64,000 nucleotides of DNA, from NCBI RefSeq assembly GCF_003408705.1, contig NZ_QAYL01000015.1, forward strand, positions 1 to 64,000. The letters are read 5' to 3'. The stretch comes from Mycobacterium uberis. Lineage in GTDB: Bacteria; Actinomycetota; Actinomycetes; Mycobacteriales; Mycobacteriaceae. The notes beneath the pieces are model-generated. The model was not told where the DNA came from. It searched no databases and worked only from the letters and a program-made list of their open reading frames with translations. Positions 1-8,895 of the stretch are shown here, piece by piece. Both the position numbers and the translations under genes were made by a program. Each line of letters begins with the position of its first letter. Within the stretch, counting starts at the first letter, position 1.

Positions 1-1191
1 ATATCCGGTGGCCCCCGGCAACGGATAGCTGTTGATGGTGTGGCCGTTGCGGGGATCGAAGGCCAGCAACGACATGCCAGGTGCGCCTGCTGCGCGCGGA
101 CTGCTGACCACCGTGTAGTCGACGCTGACGCCGGCCAGGCTCGACGTTGATAATGGGGTGAGGTCGTCACGGCGCCAGACCTGCTCGGCGTGGTCGCCGG
201 CGTCCTTGAACGCCGCCAGGTGGGTATCGGGGCCGCCGCCGGACACGATCAGTCCCTGCGGGGTGACCGCGGGTGGCGTCTGTGCCAGAAATTCCAGTGG
301 CACCGACCATTTAGGTTTTCCGTTGGTAGCGTGTAGTGCCCACAGGCGTTGGTCGCGGCCATTGACGTAGACAGTTGATCCGTCGGCGGATAACACCGGG
401 CTGGCGAGTACACCGGCGCTAACGACGTCGCTAGTCCACTCACGAGCAAGCAGCGGCGTCTGCCCGGAGTGGTACTTAAGCCCGACCAGTCCCGCGGCTG
501 GTGCGCCTGGCTGCCAGATGCCGAGCACCACCGTCTGGCTGGTTGCCGAATAGGCAGGGGCTGCCGCGACTGGGCAGCCCTGTTGGGCTAGTGCGCAATC
601 GGCTAGCCCGCGTGTCGGATCGGTCGGGTTGATGCCGTCCACTAGGTCCAGCGGGCTACCCACCACCATGCCGCGATGTGCGTCGAAAATCAGCACCTGC
701 CCCAGGTGTGTGGTGACGAGCAGTTGGCCGTTGCCGAGAAAGCGGGGAGTGGACGGCATCCCGATCACCGGCTGCCGCCAGCGTGTCCACTGCGTCACCG
801 GGAACGAGAAGATCGTCCCGGGCTGGCCAACATACAGATTGTCGAAGCCGTCGAACAACGGACCGCCGAAGCCGCCACCTTGGACCAGCCGAACACACCA
901 ACGTTGCCGGCCGTTGTCGTTGTTTTCCCACTCCATCAGCGAACATCCGGTCTGAGTCTGTGCGTTCATCGCGAGGTATCCGTGTGCGCTGAACGCCGGA
1001 CCAGCTGCCAAATTCCCTTTAACCGACCGTATCCACTGCAGCGCCAACTTGGTGGCGCCGCTGGTTGCCGTGTAGCTGCTGTTGGACGCATCGCCGTATT
1101 GCGCTGGCCAGCCTTGCGCAGCCGATGCGTCAACCCAGGAGTCGGTGTTGCCGCAACCACCGATTCCAACGACGAACATGGCCGTTAACAT
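1..1191 (-). CDS. PQQ-type beta-propeller lipoprotein, 3' end beyond the left edge
   Basis: An uninterrupted minus-strand reading frame enters from the left edge and can be read to an ATG at 1191 (alternatives GTG 1194, ATG 1179). It is easy to miss because its stop lies outside the window. The protein starts with a short hydrophobic stretch ending in GIGGC, a plausible lipobox, so it is probably exported and lipid-anchored. The body contains repeated beta-propeller blades of the PQQ/WD-like kind, for example SADGSTVYVNGRDQRLWAL and NGKPKWSVPLEF. No quinoprotein active site can be assigned, so these are probably structural blades. The position beside the acyltransferase matches Rv3035 of M. 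tuberculosis, whose role I do not know. Exact start is uncertain. Confidence 0.75.
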   Translation of the reverse strand, partial: MLTAMFVVGIGGCGNTDSWVDASAAQGWPAQYGDASNSSYTATSGATKLALQWIRSVKGNLAAGPAFSAHGYLAMNAQTQTGCSLMEWENNDNGRQRWCVRLVQGGGFGGPLFDGFDNLYVGQPGTIFSFPVTQWTRWRQPVIGMPSTPRFLGNGQLLVTTHLGQVLIFDAHRGMVVGSPLDLVDGINPTDPTRGLADCALAQQGCPVAAAPAYSATSQTVVLGIWQPGAPAAGLVGLKYHSGQTPLLAREWTSDVVSAGVLASPVLSADGSTVYVNGRDQRLWALHATNGKPKWSVPLEFLAQTPPAVTPQGLIVSGGGPDTHLAAFKDAGDHAEQVWRRDDLTPLSTSSLAGVSVDYTVVSSPRAAGAPGMSLLAFDPRNGHTINSYPLPGATGY

Positions 1192-1427
1192 CACGGTAGG
1201 GCAACGCCGCAGTATACGGAGATGTCGGGTAAAGCACCTCAGTTTCTCAAATCCTTCCGCGGGACTTTAGTACGATCAGCGATCGAGTACAGGTGAGGGT
1301 AACCGTTGAGGCTCGCGCCTTCGTGTTTGGCTCCTCAGCTTGTCGCTTTGCGGCTGACGTATTTAGACGTAGTTAGCCATGGCCCGCCGTCCCAGCGTGC
1401 ATTGTCGCCGAGCTAAGCTGTCCGGCC

Positions 1428-2165
1428 ATGACGACGATGTGGGGTGCACCGCTTCATCGCCGCTGGCGTGGGTCACGGTTGCGAGATCCGCGCCAGGCCA
1501 AGTTCCTCACTGTGGCTTCGTTGAAGTGGGTGCTGGTCAACCGTGCCTATACCCCTTGGTACCTGGTGCGTTATTGGCGGCTGCTGAAGTTCAAGCTGGC
1601 TAATCCGCACATCATCACCCGCGGTATGGTGTTTTTGGGCAAGGGTGTGGAGGTCCACGCGACGCCCGAACTCGCGCAGCTTGAGATCGGGCGCTGGGTA
1701 CACATCGGTGATAAGAACACGATCCGTGCGCACGAGGGCTCGTTGCGGTTCGGCGACAAAGTAGTGTTAGGCCGGGATAATGTCATCAACTGCTATCTCG
1801 ACATCGAGCTTGGGGCTTCGGCCTTGATGGCCGACTGGTGTTATGTCTGCGACTTTGATCACCGCATGGACAACATCAACATTCCCATCAAGGGTCAGGG
1901 GATCGCCAAGTCCCCCGTCCGCATTGGGCCGGACACCTGGATGGCGGCAAAGGTGACGGTGTTGCGTGGCACGTCAGTCGGGAAGGGCTGTGTGCTGGGA
2001 GCGCATGCGGTGGTCCGCGGGGTAATCCCTGACTATTCGATCGCGGTTGGCGCACCGGCCAAGGTGGTCAAAAATCGGAAGCTATCCTGGGAGCAATCGG
2101 CCGCGCAGCGCGCCGAACTGGCTGTTGCATTGGCCGACATCGAACGAAAAAAGGCCAGCCGTTGA
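1428..2165 (+). CDS. Hexapeptide-repeat O-acyltransferase
   Basis: Protein of 245 residues with a left-handed beta-helix of hexapeptide repeats over roughly residues 65-215 (for example LEIGRWVHIGDKNTIRA and VRIGPDTWMAAKVTVLRG), ending in the usual GAPAKVVKNR. This is the fold of acetyl/acyltransferases of the LacA/CysE/maltose acetyltransferase class. The DFDHRMDN segment carries a histidine in a position that could be catalytic. By synteny it corresponds to Rv3034c and lies next to the alpha-glucan/MGLP genes, so acylation of a sugar polymer is a reasonable inference but not shown here. It is divergent from the beta-propeller gene. The M. tuberculosis protein is, as I recall, somewhat longer at the N-terminus. 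Confidence 0.8.
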   Translation: MTTMWGAPLHRRWRGSRLRDPRQAKFLTVASLKWVLVNRAYTPWYLVRYWRLLKFKLANPHIITRGMVFLGKGVEVHATPELAQLEIGRWVHIGDKNTIRAHEGSLRFGDKVVLGRDNVINCYLDIELGASALMADWCYVCDFDHRMDNINIPIKGQGIAKSPVRIGPDTWMAAKVTVLRGTSVGKGCVLGAHAVVRGVIPDYSIAVGAPAKVVKNRKLSWEQSAAQRAELAVALADIERKKASR

Positions 2166-2199
2166 CTGAGAACACTGACGGGCCAATATATTCTAGTGG

Positions 2200-3160
2200 C
2201 TTGGGGTGGTTATCGATCTTGAAATCGAAGCTGACGTTCCTGCAGTTGTCGGGGTAGATGACCGAATGTGCTTTGTCCGGCCTTTGATGATATCTTTCAG
2301 CGCTGCAGTCAGGCCTTCGGTGTTTTTCGACGGTTACGATAAGGGCCGAGTTGTCTCGCAATCCGATGACCCGAAAAGTCTGTGGCTCAAAGTCGATGCA
2401 GACACCGGCGTGTGCGTTAGTGCTAAAGGTCGGTCCGTCATCGGCGAGCGACAACCGGAGCCCACGGCGATCCACCGCTGGAAGGGGCCGGTGACATGGG
2501 GGTCACGAACAGTGGACAGCAGAGCCTCGGCACGACATGGTTTGTAGCGGGCGATGAATCGACCGTCGTCGGTTAGTATCAGCTCTGGTTGCCGGGCCAC
2601 CGAAATGATAGCCGCGTTGAGGCGAGTAACGGATTCGTAGCGATGTAGGGAAGTACTGACTCCAATGCCGCGGCTCTATTGGCAGTACTCGTGATATCTC
2701 ACGAACAGGCTATTTTTTAACGAAATCATTTTTACTGCAGCAGAATTCGATGTAATCCTGCCCGTCACCGTGACCCGTACACTGGTTTCTCCTAAAATTA
2801 TTACACCGGCAGTGGAACCCCGAAGCATGGGATGGCCCAGACCACGAACACAATATGGGTGTGCGAGGTCGGCTCCTGAGCAGATTCGGACTGACTGCAC
2901 AATATCAGCATTAAGTATACCATAGTCCATGTCAAACGAGATAGTGGACCTGATCGGATGAGGTTGCAAAAGCCGGCACCATGAACACCGCCGGGAACGT
3001 CACTCATCAGAGCCGCTGGCGTAACAGTTCGCAGAAACAGCTGAAGGGTGCGCCGGACATGCAGCTGATGGCCAGAACGGTCACCGTTAAGAGGGCAATT
3101 CTGAATGTTGTCGAAGCGAGCAGCCCGGCACCGATACCAGCGACGAATCTGGCTGTTTAG
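2200..3160 (-). pseudogene. Decayed gene for a secreted protein
   Basis: No intact frame exists between the acyltransferase and the membrane-protein remnant, but pieces read in order on the minus strand. Near 3150-3060 there is a signal-peptide-like hydrophobic run (GLLASTTFRIALLTVTVLAI). Further down come beta-rich pieces: TSVRVTVTGRITSNSA near 2780, SVARQPELILTDDGRFIARY near 2600, and FEPQTFRVIGLRDNSALIVT near 2380, separated by stops and frame changes. The order suggests one exported protein. By position it could be the counterpart of Rv3033, but I could not match it by sequence. Boundaries are approximate. Confidence 0.45.
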
Positions 3161-3235
3161 CTGAGTTTTTGCTAGGAGTTTATGATGATGTTCCGGAACA
3201 TCCGGCCGTGGTAATCGATGTAAAGGCTTTGGCAG

Positions 3236-3990
3236 CTAAGAATTTGATCCCTGGAGAGCTGGACCGCTTATCGGCAAGTCAACGGCGTCGTACGGCACTA
3301 TCGCACACAATTGAGACGAAATTCCGCAGCGCTTAAGTAATGCTACGACCACTGCGGCAGTCAGCCCGATAGAGACGGCGAGTAGCCTGCTAAGACGCTG
3401 GATGTTGATCGGATTGTTTGCCGCAAGAACCACAATGGCCAGTACCGTCCCCAGTGAGAACGACGGCGGGATCGCTTCGTGCGCGAGTGTCAAAACTGCA
3501 ATGGTAAGGCCATAGGTCGCACTCGCAAACAAGATTGATCGGTCGTTCTTCGCCGAGGCAAGCGTCACGGTGAACCCGGCCAGCGCTGCCCCGGCGAAAA
3601 GATCAGGATGAGCGGAGAGCACTATGAACGCGAAGCCAAACGACAGAACAGCAATGAGCAGTGCCAGTGTTAGTGGGCGTTCGAAGCAGACCAATCCGAA
3701 CACCTTCCACGCCACCACCAACAAGCCGACAATGAAAAACGTTGATGAAAGCCAAAATAATATATGGAGACCAGATGAAATAATACTCGGCAGGAAACAG
3801 GCTCAGCATTTCGCCGGCTAGTCTGCGTTGTGCAAAGCACTAGCGTGGGGTCGACTGGGTGGTACGAGAACCAGCACAGGTTGGGCTCGAACGCGATCGC
3901 GAGAACGATCAGATCAACCAATCACGGTACCATTATCAGTGCCATGATCGGGTAGCCGATATCGCGGCGACTAGTCGTTTGTGAGGCTAA
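3236..3990 (-). pseudogene. Decayed polytopic membrane protein
   Basis: The last piece, 3236-3724, is a 162-residue frame made almost entirely of hydrophobic helices (ERPLTLALLIAVLSFGFAF, GTVLAIVVLAANNP). Upstream, pieces in two other frames continue the same protein: LVDLIVLAIAFEPNLCWF after an in-frame stop near 3923, then FIWSPYIILAFINVF. At least two frameshifts and one stop interrupt it. Roughly six to eight transmembrane helices can be counted. A histidine-glutamate pair in a loop (TLAHEAIPPSF) is reminiscent of polymerase-type or GT-C-type sugar membrane enzymes, but this is only a resemblance. It sits directly upstream of the alpha-glucan glucosyltransferase. I recall no M. tuberculosis gene at this place. 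Confidence 0.5.
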
Positions 3991-4065
3991 CACCGGTGGA
4001 TACTAACTGAGCGCAGCACTGGATTCTTACGTTATGCGGCCGTTTCGGCTCTGGCACGGCATCGA

Positions 4066-5310
4066 CTAGCGATCCGGTAATGCGTGTTCGACGATGGGCA
4101 GTCGGGGCTGTGGTTGTCGTTCGCGGCGCTTGGCCGCCAGGTACACTTGTGTGGTTTCCTGAGCTACCGTTTGCCAATCGAAGTCGGAGGTGAGGCGTTG
4201 CCGGGCCGCCCATGCGCGCCGCTGCGCGGCTTCTGGATCGTCGAGCACCGCGCACACCGCCGCGGCTAGCCTCGCGATGTCGCGAGGCGGGCACGAAACC
4301 CCAGTTTGCCCATTGATTACTGCCTCACCCAGGCCGCCAATGTTCGAGGTTACCAGCGGCGTTCCTGCTGCAGCGGCCTCTAGAGCGGCCAACCCGAACG
4401 GCTCATAGTGGCTGGGCAGCACCGCGACGTCGGCCCGATGCAGCGCCGCCAGTAGTTCGTGGTGGTCGAGGTGCCCGACGAACTGGGTTGCTTTGATTAC
4501 CTTGTATTTACGGGCCTGGTCGACGAGCCAGTCCTGCTGGGTACCTTCTCCGGCGATGGTCAGTGTGGTGCCGGGATAGGAGCGTCTGATCCGCGGCAGC
4601 GCGGCGATGGCGTCGTGCACCCCTTTCTCATATTCCAGCCTCCCCACGTAGAGTAGTTCGGCTGGTCCGGTGTGCGCACGGCGTGCCGCGAACGGCCAGC
4701 GTGCTGCGTCAATACCGTTGCGTATCACCGCGGTCTCAGCCAGACCGGGACCAAATAATTCGGTGATTTCGTCGCTCATCGATGCTGAACATGTGATCAG
4801 CGAATCGGATTCACGCACCAGCCACGACTCGACAGCGTGCACTTGACGGCTGAGTGCTCCAGATATCCAGCCGGAATGCCGGCCGGCTTCTGTCGCATGA
4901 ATGGTGGAAACCATTGGTACATCATAGAATTGGGCGAGAGCGATGGCTGGATGCGCCACCAGCCAGTCATGCGCGTGTACGATATCGGGACGCCAAGGGC
5001 AGTCGCTGCCATGTCTAGTCAGGGACAGGCCGGCGCGGATCATCGCATGACCCATGGCCAGAGTCCATGCCATCATGTCTTCGTTGAAGACAAACTCGTG
5101 CGGATCCTGTGCAGCTGCGATCACCCGTACACCCTCGCTGATCTTGTCGGAAGACGGATGTGTACAGGGATCGGTGCCCGAAGGGCAGCGAGACAGGACG
5201 ACCACGTCGTGGCCGGCTGCGGCCAGCGCCGTCGACAGGTGATGGACGTGGCGGCCGAGTCCGCCGATCACCACCGGCGGATACTCCCAGGACACCGTCA
5301 GGATCTTCAT
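4066..5310 (-). CDS. GT4-family alpha-glucosyltransferase (MGLP / glucan)
   Basis: Protein of 414 residues with the two-Rossmann GT-B fold of glycosyltransferase family 4. The N-terminus MKILTVSWEYPPVVIGGLG is the glycogen-synthase-like donor/acceptor loop. The C-terminal domain has LLYVGRLEYEKGVHDAI and the retaining-GT motif SHYEPFGLAALEAAAAGTP, with the paired glutamates. By synteny it is Rv3032, the alpha-1,4-glucosyltransferase that elongates methylglucose lipopolysaccharide and contributes to glycogen/capsular glucan. It lies about 100 bp downstream of the GH57 enzyme and the methyltransferase on the same strand, consistent with one MGLP module. The frame is intact. Confidence 0.9.
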   Translation of the reverse strand: MKILTVSWEYPPVVIGGLGRHVHHLSTALAAAGHDVVVLSRCPSGTDPCTHPSSDKISEGVRVIAAAQDPHEFVFNEDMMAWTLAMGHAMIRAGLSLTRHGSDCPWRPDIVHAHDWLVAHPAIALAQFYDVPMVSTIHATEAGRHSGWISGALSRQVHAVESWLVRESDSLITCSASMSDEITELFGPGLAETAVIRNGIDAARWPFAARRAHTGPAELLYVGRLEYEKGVHDAIAALPRIRRSYPGTTLTIAGEGTQQDWLVDQARKYKVIKATQFVGHLDHHELLAALHRADVAVLPSHYEPFGLAALEAAAAGTPLVTSNIGGLGEAVINGQTGVSCPPRDIARLAAAVCAVLDDPEAAQRRAWAARQRLTSDFDWQTVAQETTQVYLAAKRRERQPQPRLPIVEHALPDR

Positions 5311-5407
5311 GAGCGTTGTCCCCTACGTCGGCGCGAACGTCCCAAAAATGCTGGGTAGAAAGGCGTATCGCTATACCAACACGCGCACTCGCAGGGAAGA
5401 CCGGTCT

Positions 5408-6982
5408 TCACCGGGGCAGTCTTCGGGCATCCAGTGCGCCGAACAGACCGTCGGCGCGGTTCCATCTGTCCGCCAGCCGTGCAGCGGTGTCACGCCGGCC
5501 CGACACCAGCGTCCCGGTAATCTCCCGCGTGGCGTGGGCATGGAGGTGGGCACGGTAGCGGGCATAGTCAGCGGCCGAGTCCTTGCTCACCATAAATGGC
5601 CAGTCACTTGACACAGTGAGCAGCGTCTCCCGCAGAATCTGGTCGGCGACGTGATCGCGAGGAAGAGGCCCGTCCAGTGGTGTCGTCTGCGCCAGCGCCT
5701 TATCGAGGGTAGTCAGCGCTGTGTCGACTACCTCGTTGTTGAGCTGCACCAGGTCGGCGACTTTGTCGCCGACCCACACCCGCCAATCCTTACCGGAACC
5801 CCACGAGCTGGGCGGCAACGTAACCGCGTTGCCGATGAACCCATCTGTCAGGGCGTCGCTGAGCGTGCCCACTCGCACCCCGGCGGCGGGCAAGGCGTGC
5901 AGCACCCGCTGCAGCCAGGTCGGCCCCTCATACCACCAATGGCCGAACAACTCGGTGTCGAAGGCGGCGACCACGTGAGCGGGTCGCCCGATGCGCTCGG
6001 ATTCGGCAAAGAGCCGGTTGCGGACCACTTCGACAAAGTCGTAGACGTGGGTGTCGACGGTGCGATCGGCGAGTTCGGGATCGTAGGGAGCCTTGATCTC
6101 AGGTGACACGTTGCGGCCGGTGACTCTGGCCGGTTTGAGACCGGTGAGGTGGTCGTAGGTGTGGAAATCGCGGTAGGCGGCGTGTCCAGGGTAGCCAGAT
6201 TTCGGCGACCACACCCGGTAGCTTACCTGCAAGTCACGCCCGAACGCGACCACATCAGTGTCGCCAACTGGTCGACCCAGCGCGGTGTCACCGTGCAGCG
6301 GAGGACCGTCGACCATAAAGTGAGTGACGCCCGCGGCCGCGTAGTCGTGTTCCATCCCCGGGGCGTAGGCACATTCCGGTGCCCAGATCCCGGTCGGCCG
6401 GTGCGCCAGTCGCAGCCACGCGTCGTCCAGGCCTTCGCGCAGCGCAAATTCGCGCAGCCGCGGCGCGAGCAGCGGTTGGAATGGGTGAGCCAACGGGCCG
6501 CCGAGCAACTCAACCGTCCCGGCGTCGATCAGACCGCGCAGTAGCGGGCTGCCGCCGTGACGCCACAGGGTAGCGAAGTCCTCAAGTGCCCGCTGCGCCT
6601 CGACATTCTCGCGAACCCCGAAAGCCCGCAACGCGTCCGGAATGCAGGATTGGTAGCCGACCGTCTTGGATTTGGGAGTAGAACGCATGCTGGCTGCTTC
6701 AGTCGCGCGCAGCTGCCAGTTTGCCAACCAGTGATGCATACCGTCGAGGCAATAGGGGTCGTCGAGTTGAGCGTTCACCACCGGCGTCACCCCGAGCGTG
6801 ATCAGCCGGCGTTGATCCTTATCGGCGAGGGTGTGCAACACCCGTAGCAGCGGTAGATAAGCTGCGGCCCATGATTGGTAGAGCCATTCCTCACCGACTG
6901 GCCAGCGGCCGTGATGGGCTAGCCACGGCAGGTGGGTGTGCAGGACCAGGGTGAACAGGCCGGGCACCCGGTCTCCCGACAT
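5408..6982 (-). CDS. GH57-family alpha-1,4-glucan branching enzyme
   Basis: I set the start at ATG 6982, two bases after the methyltransferase stop, giving 524 residues. The open frame extends upstream, but that part lies inside the neighbour and is arginine-rich out-of-frame sequence. The N-terminus LFTLVLHTHLPWLAHHG is the first conserved GH57 region (HTHLPW). The acidic/tryptophan motifs GIWAPECAYAPGMEHDY and AAFDTELFGHWWYEGPTWL correspond to the nucleophile and acid/base regions of GH57 branching enzymes. It matches Rv3031 in place and length. The probable role is introducing alpha-1,6 branches in the MGLP/glucan chain made by the adjacent GT4 enzyme. Tight spacing suggests co-transcription. 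Confidence 0.9.
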   Translation of the reverse strand: MSGDRVPGLFTLVLHTHLPWLAHHGRWPVGEEWLYQSWAAAYLPLLRVLHTLADKDQRRLITLGVTPVVNAQLDDPYCLDGMHHWLANWQLRATEAASMRSTPKSKTVGYQSCIPDALRAFGVRENVEAQRALEDFATLWRHGGSPLLRGLIDAGTVELLGGPLAHPFQPLLAPRLREFALREGLDDAWLRLAHRPTGIWAPECAYAPGMEHDYAAAGVTHFMVDGPPLHGDTALGRPVGDTDVVAFGRDLQVSYRVWSPKSGYPGHAAYRDFHTYDHLTGLKPARVTGRNVSPEIKAPYDPELADRTVDTHVYDFVEVVRNRLFAESERIGRPAHVVAAFDTELFGHWWYEGPTWLQRVLHALPAAGVRVGTLSDALTDGFIGNAVTLPPSSWGSGKDWRVWVGDKVADLVQLNNEVVDTALTTLDKALAQTTPLDGPLPRDHVADQILRETLLTVSSDWPFMVSKDSAADYARYRAHLHAHATREITGTLVSGRRDTAARLADRWNRADGLFGALDARRLPR

Positions 6983-6984
6983 AC

Positions 6985-7818
6985 TCACGGGCGTACCGCG
7001 ATTGCGATGAGATCCAGGCTGTCGTCTATGTCGAGGCCGTCTTTGACGGCCTCGATGATGTCGAAGTCGTCGGTGGTCACCGCGGCGACGTCCACCGCTA
7101 GCTTGGATGGCCACGGCGCGTCGGCGACAGCGCGCGCGATCTGGGCATCGATGATGGAGCCGCCGTGGCGGGCATCTATCTCCCGCAGGTGTGGCCCATG
7201 AAACAACCCGTACATGGTCACCTCGGAAAAACCCGCGTCGACCAGTAGCTCTTTTAGTTCGCCGGCGTTCAGCTCACGGGTGTGAAACGGGTTGATCGGT
7301 GTGTCACGGCCCGGTGAAAAGGTGATTCGGTTCGGGGTGGACACCATCAGTAACCCCGCGGGACGCAACACTCGGGCGCACTCACTGACGAACTGGGCCT
7401 GATCCCACAGATGTTCTATGACTTGGAAGTTCACCACGACGTCCACCGAAGCATCGGTCAGTGGCAACTTGGCCAGGTTTGCCTGCATAACCTGCACCCT
7501 CGGGTAACGGTTACGGACATGGGCCACTGCGGCCGCGTCGTAGTCCACCGCAACGACCCGGCAGGCGACGGCGGCGATCAGATCGGCCCCGTAACCTTCG
7601 CCGCAGCCGGCCTCCAGCACCTCACAGCCGGTGCAGCGCGGCGCCAGCCGCTGGTAAACCACCTGATGGCGGCGGAACCAATAGTTCTCGATATCCAGAT
7701 CAGGGATGGTGCGTTCACCTGTCAGCGCCAGCATGGCGTGGACCGCTGGGGAGTCCACCGACGAGGGGGCGTCGGGTATGCGGTTGGGGTTGGGAAGGTC
7801 GGAGACGAATGCGCTCAT
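6985..7818 (-). CDS. SAM-dependent methyltransferase of the MGLP cluster
   Basis: Protein of 277 residues with a class I methyltransferase core: motif I is CEVLEAGCGEGYGADLI, followed by CRVVAVDYDAAAV for the acidic residue binding the ribose, and VDVVVNFQVIEHLWDQ as motif IV. It is first in a minus-strand run with the GH57 and GT4 enzymes and matches Rv3030. Genes in this cluster are linked to methylglucose lipopolysaccharide, which carries O-methyl groups, so a sugar O-methyltransferase role is plausible. The exact position methylated cannot be inferred from sequence. Transcription diverges from fixA across a 230-bp gap. Confidence 0.85.
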   Translation of the reverse strand: MSAFVSDLPNPNRIPDAPSSVDSPAVHAMLALTGERTIPDLDIENYWFRRHQVVYQRLAPRCTGCEVLEAGCGEGYGADLIAAVACRVVAVDYDAAAVAHVRNRYPRVQVMQANLAKLPLTDASVDVVVNFQVIEHLWDQAQFVSECARVLRPAGLLMVSTPNRITFSPGRDTPINPFHTRELNAGELKELLVDAGFSEVTMYGLFHGPHLREIDARHGGSIIDAQIARAVADAPWPSKLAVDVAAVTTDDFDIIEAVKDGLDIDDSLDLIAIAVRP

Positions 7819-7997
7819 CGTTAAGGCAGGCTAACCCGAACTGCCCGATTCGCGAACCGCTAGAGTCGTCCGCGCTAACGGCGGTGCGGAGCAGCGGGCA
7901 ATTGCGCAGATGCAACCCGCTATGGTGTGAAGGCATACCGTACGAAGTTATCGCACAGTAGCAGGGTTGTATGGTTGCGAAATTGTGTGACTGAGGT

Positions 7998-8018
7998 CCT
8001 GCAGTGGAGGACTGCAGG
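7998..8018 (+). promoter_or_regulatory. Perfect hairpin in the fixA 5' leader
   Basis: CCTGCAGT and ACTGCAGG form an exact 8-bp inverted repeat with a 5-nt GGAGG loop. Flanking GG/CC can extend the stem across a one-base bulge. It ends about eight bases before the fixA Shine-Dalgarno (GAGGAGG, about 8027-8033). It could be an operator or an RNA element influencing ribosome access. There is no U-tract, so it is not a classical terminator. Confidence 0.5.
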
Positions 8019-8046
8019 CCGCCTTCGAGGAGGACGAACCACACCC

Positions 8047-8847
8047 ATGACGAAAATTGTGGTCCTGATTAAACAGGTCCCAGACACCTGGTCAGAGCGC
8101 AAGCTGACTGACGGCGATTTCACGCTGGACCGCGAGGCCACCGACGCGGTGCTAGACGAGATCAACGAGCGCGCCGTAGAAGAGGCGCTGCAGATTCGCG
8201 AGAAAGAGGCTGCCGACGGCATCGAGGGGTCAGTAACTGTGCTGACCGCGGGCCCAGAGCGCGCTACCGAGGCGATTCGCAAGGCCCTGTCGATGGGCGC
8301 TGACAAGGCTGTTCACCTTAAGGATGACGGCATGCGCGGCTCGGATGTCATCCAGACCGGGTGGGCGCTGGCACGCGCGCTGGGCACCATCGAAGGCGCC
8401 GAACTAGTCATCGCCGGCAATGAATCCACTGATGGTGTCGGTGGTGTGGTTCCGGCGATTATTGCCGAATACCTGGGCCTGCCACAGCTAACCCACCTGC
8501 GCAAAATCTCGGTTCAGGGCGGCAAAATCACTGGCGAACGCGAAACGGACGAGGGCGTGCTCACCCTCGAGGCTGCACTGCCTGCGGTGGTCAGCGTGAA
8601 CGAGAAGATCAACGAGCCGCGTTTCCCTTCCTTCAAAGGTATCATGGCAGCTAAGAAAAAAGAAGTCACGGTGTTGACGTTGGCCGAGGTCGGTGTCGAA
8701 GTCGACGAGGTCGGGCTGGCCAACACTGGGTCGACGGTACTGGTGTCGACGCCGAAACCGGCCAAAACCGCGGGCGAGAAGGTAACCGATAAGGGTGACG
8801 GTGGCAACCAGATCGTGCAGTACCTGGTTGCTCAGAAAATCATCTAA
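8047..8847 (+). CDS. fixA: Electron transfer flavoprotein beta subunit
   Basis: The start is ATG 8047 behind a strong GAGGAGG, giving 266 residues; the longer open frame upstream runs through the leader hairpin. The protein opens with TKIVVLIKQVPDTWSE and contains the ETF-beta signature region from DGVGGVVPAIIAEYLGLPQL to PRFPSFKGIMAAKKKEV, where AMP/FAD-binding residues lie. With the alpha subunit it forms the soluble heterodimer that takes electrons from acyl-CoA and other dehydrogenases and passes them to the membrane quinone pool. It matches Rv3029c in length and place, and lies 48 bp upstream of fixB in the same transcription direction. Confidence 0.95.
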   Translation: MTKIVVLIKQVPDTWSERKLTDGDFTLDREATDAVLDEINERAVEEALQIREKEAADGIEGSVTVLTAGPERATEAIRKALSMGADKAVHLKDDGMRGSDVIQTGWALARALGTIEGAELVIAGNESTDGVGGVVPAIIAEYLGLPQLTHLRKISVQGGKITGERETDEGVLTLEAALPAVVSVNEKINEPRFPSFKGIMAAKKKEVTVLTLAEVGVEVDEVGLANTGSTVLVSTPKPAKTAGEKVTDKGDGGNQIVQYLVAQKII

Positions 8848-8895
8848 GACGAGCGCTGCAGACTAATCCCAGAGACGAGAAGAGCGATATCACCC

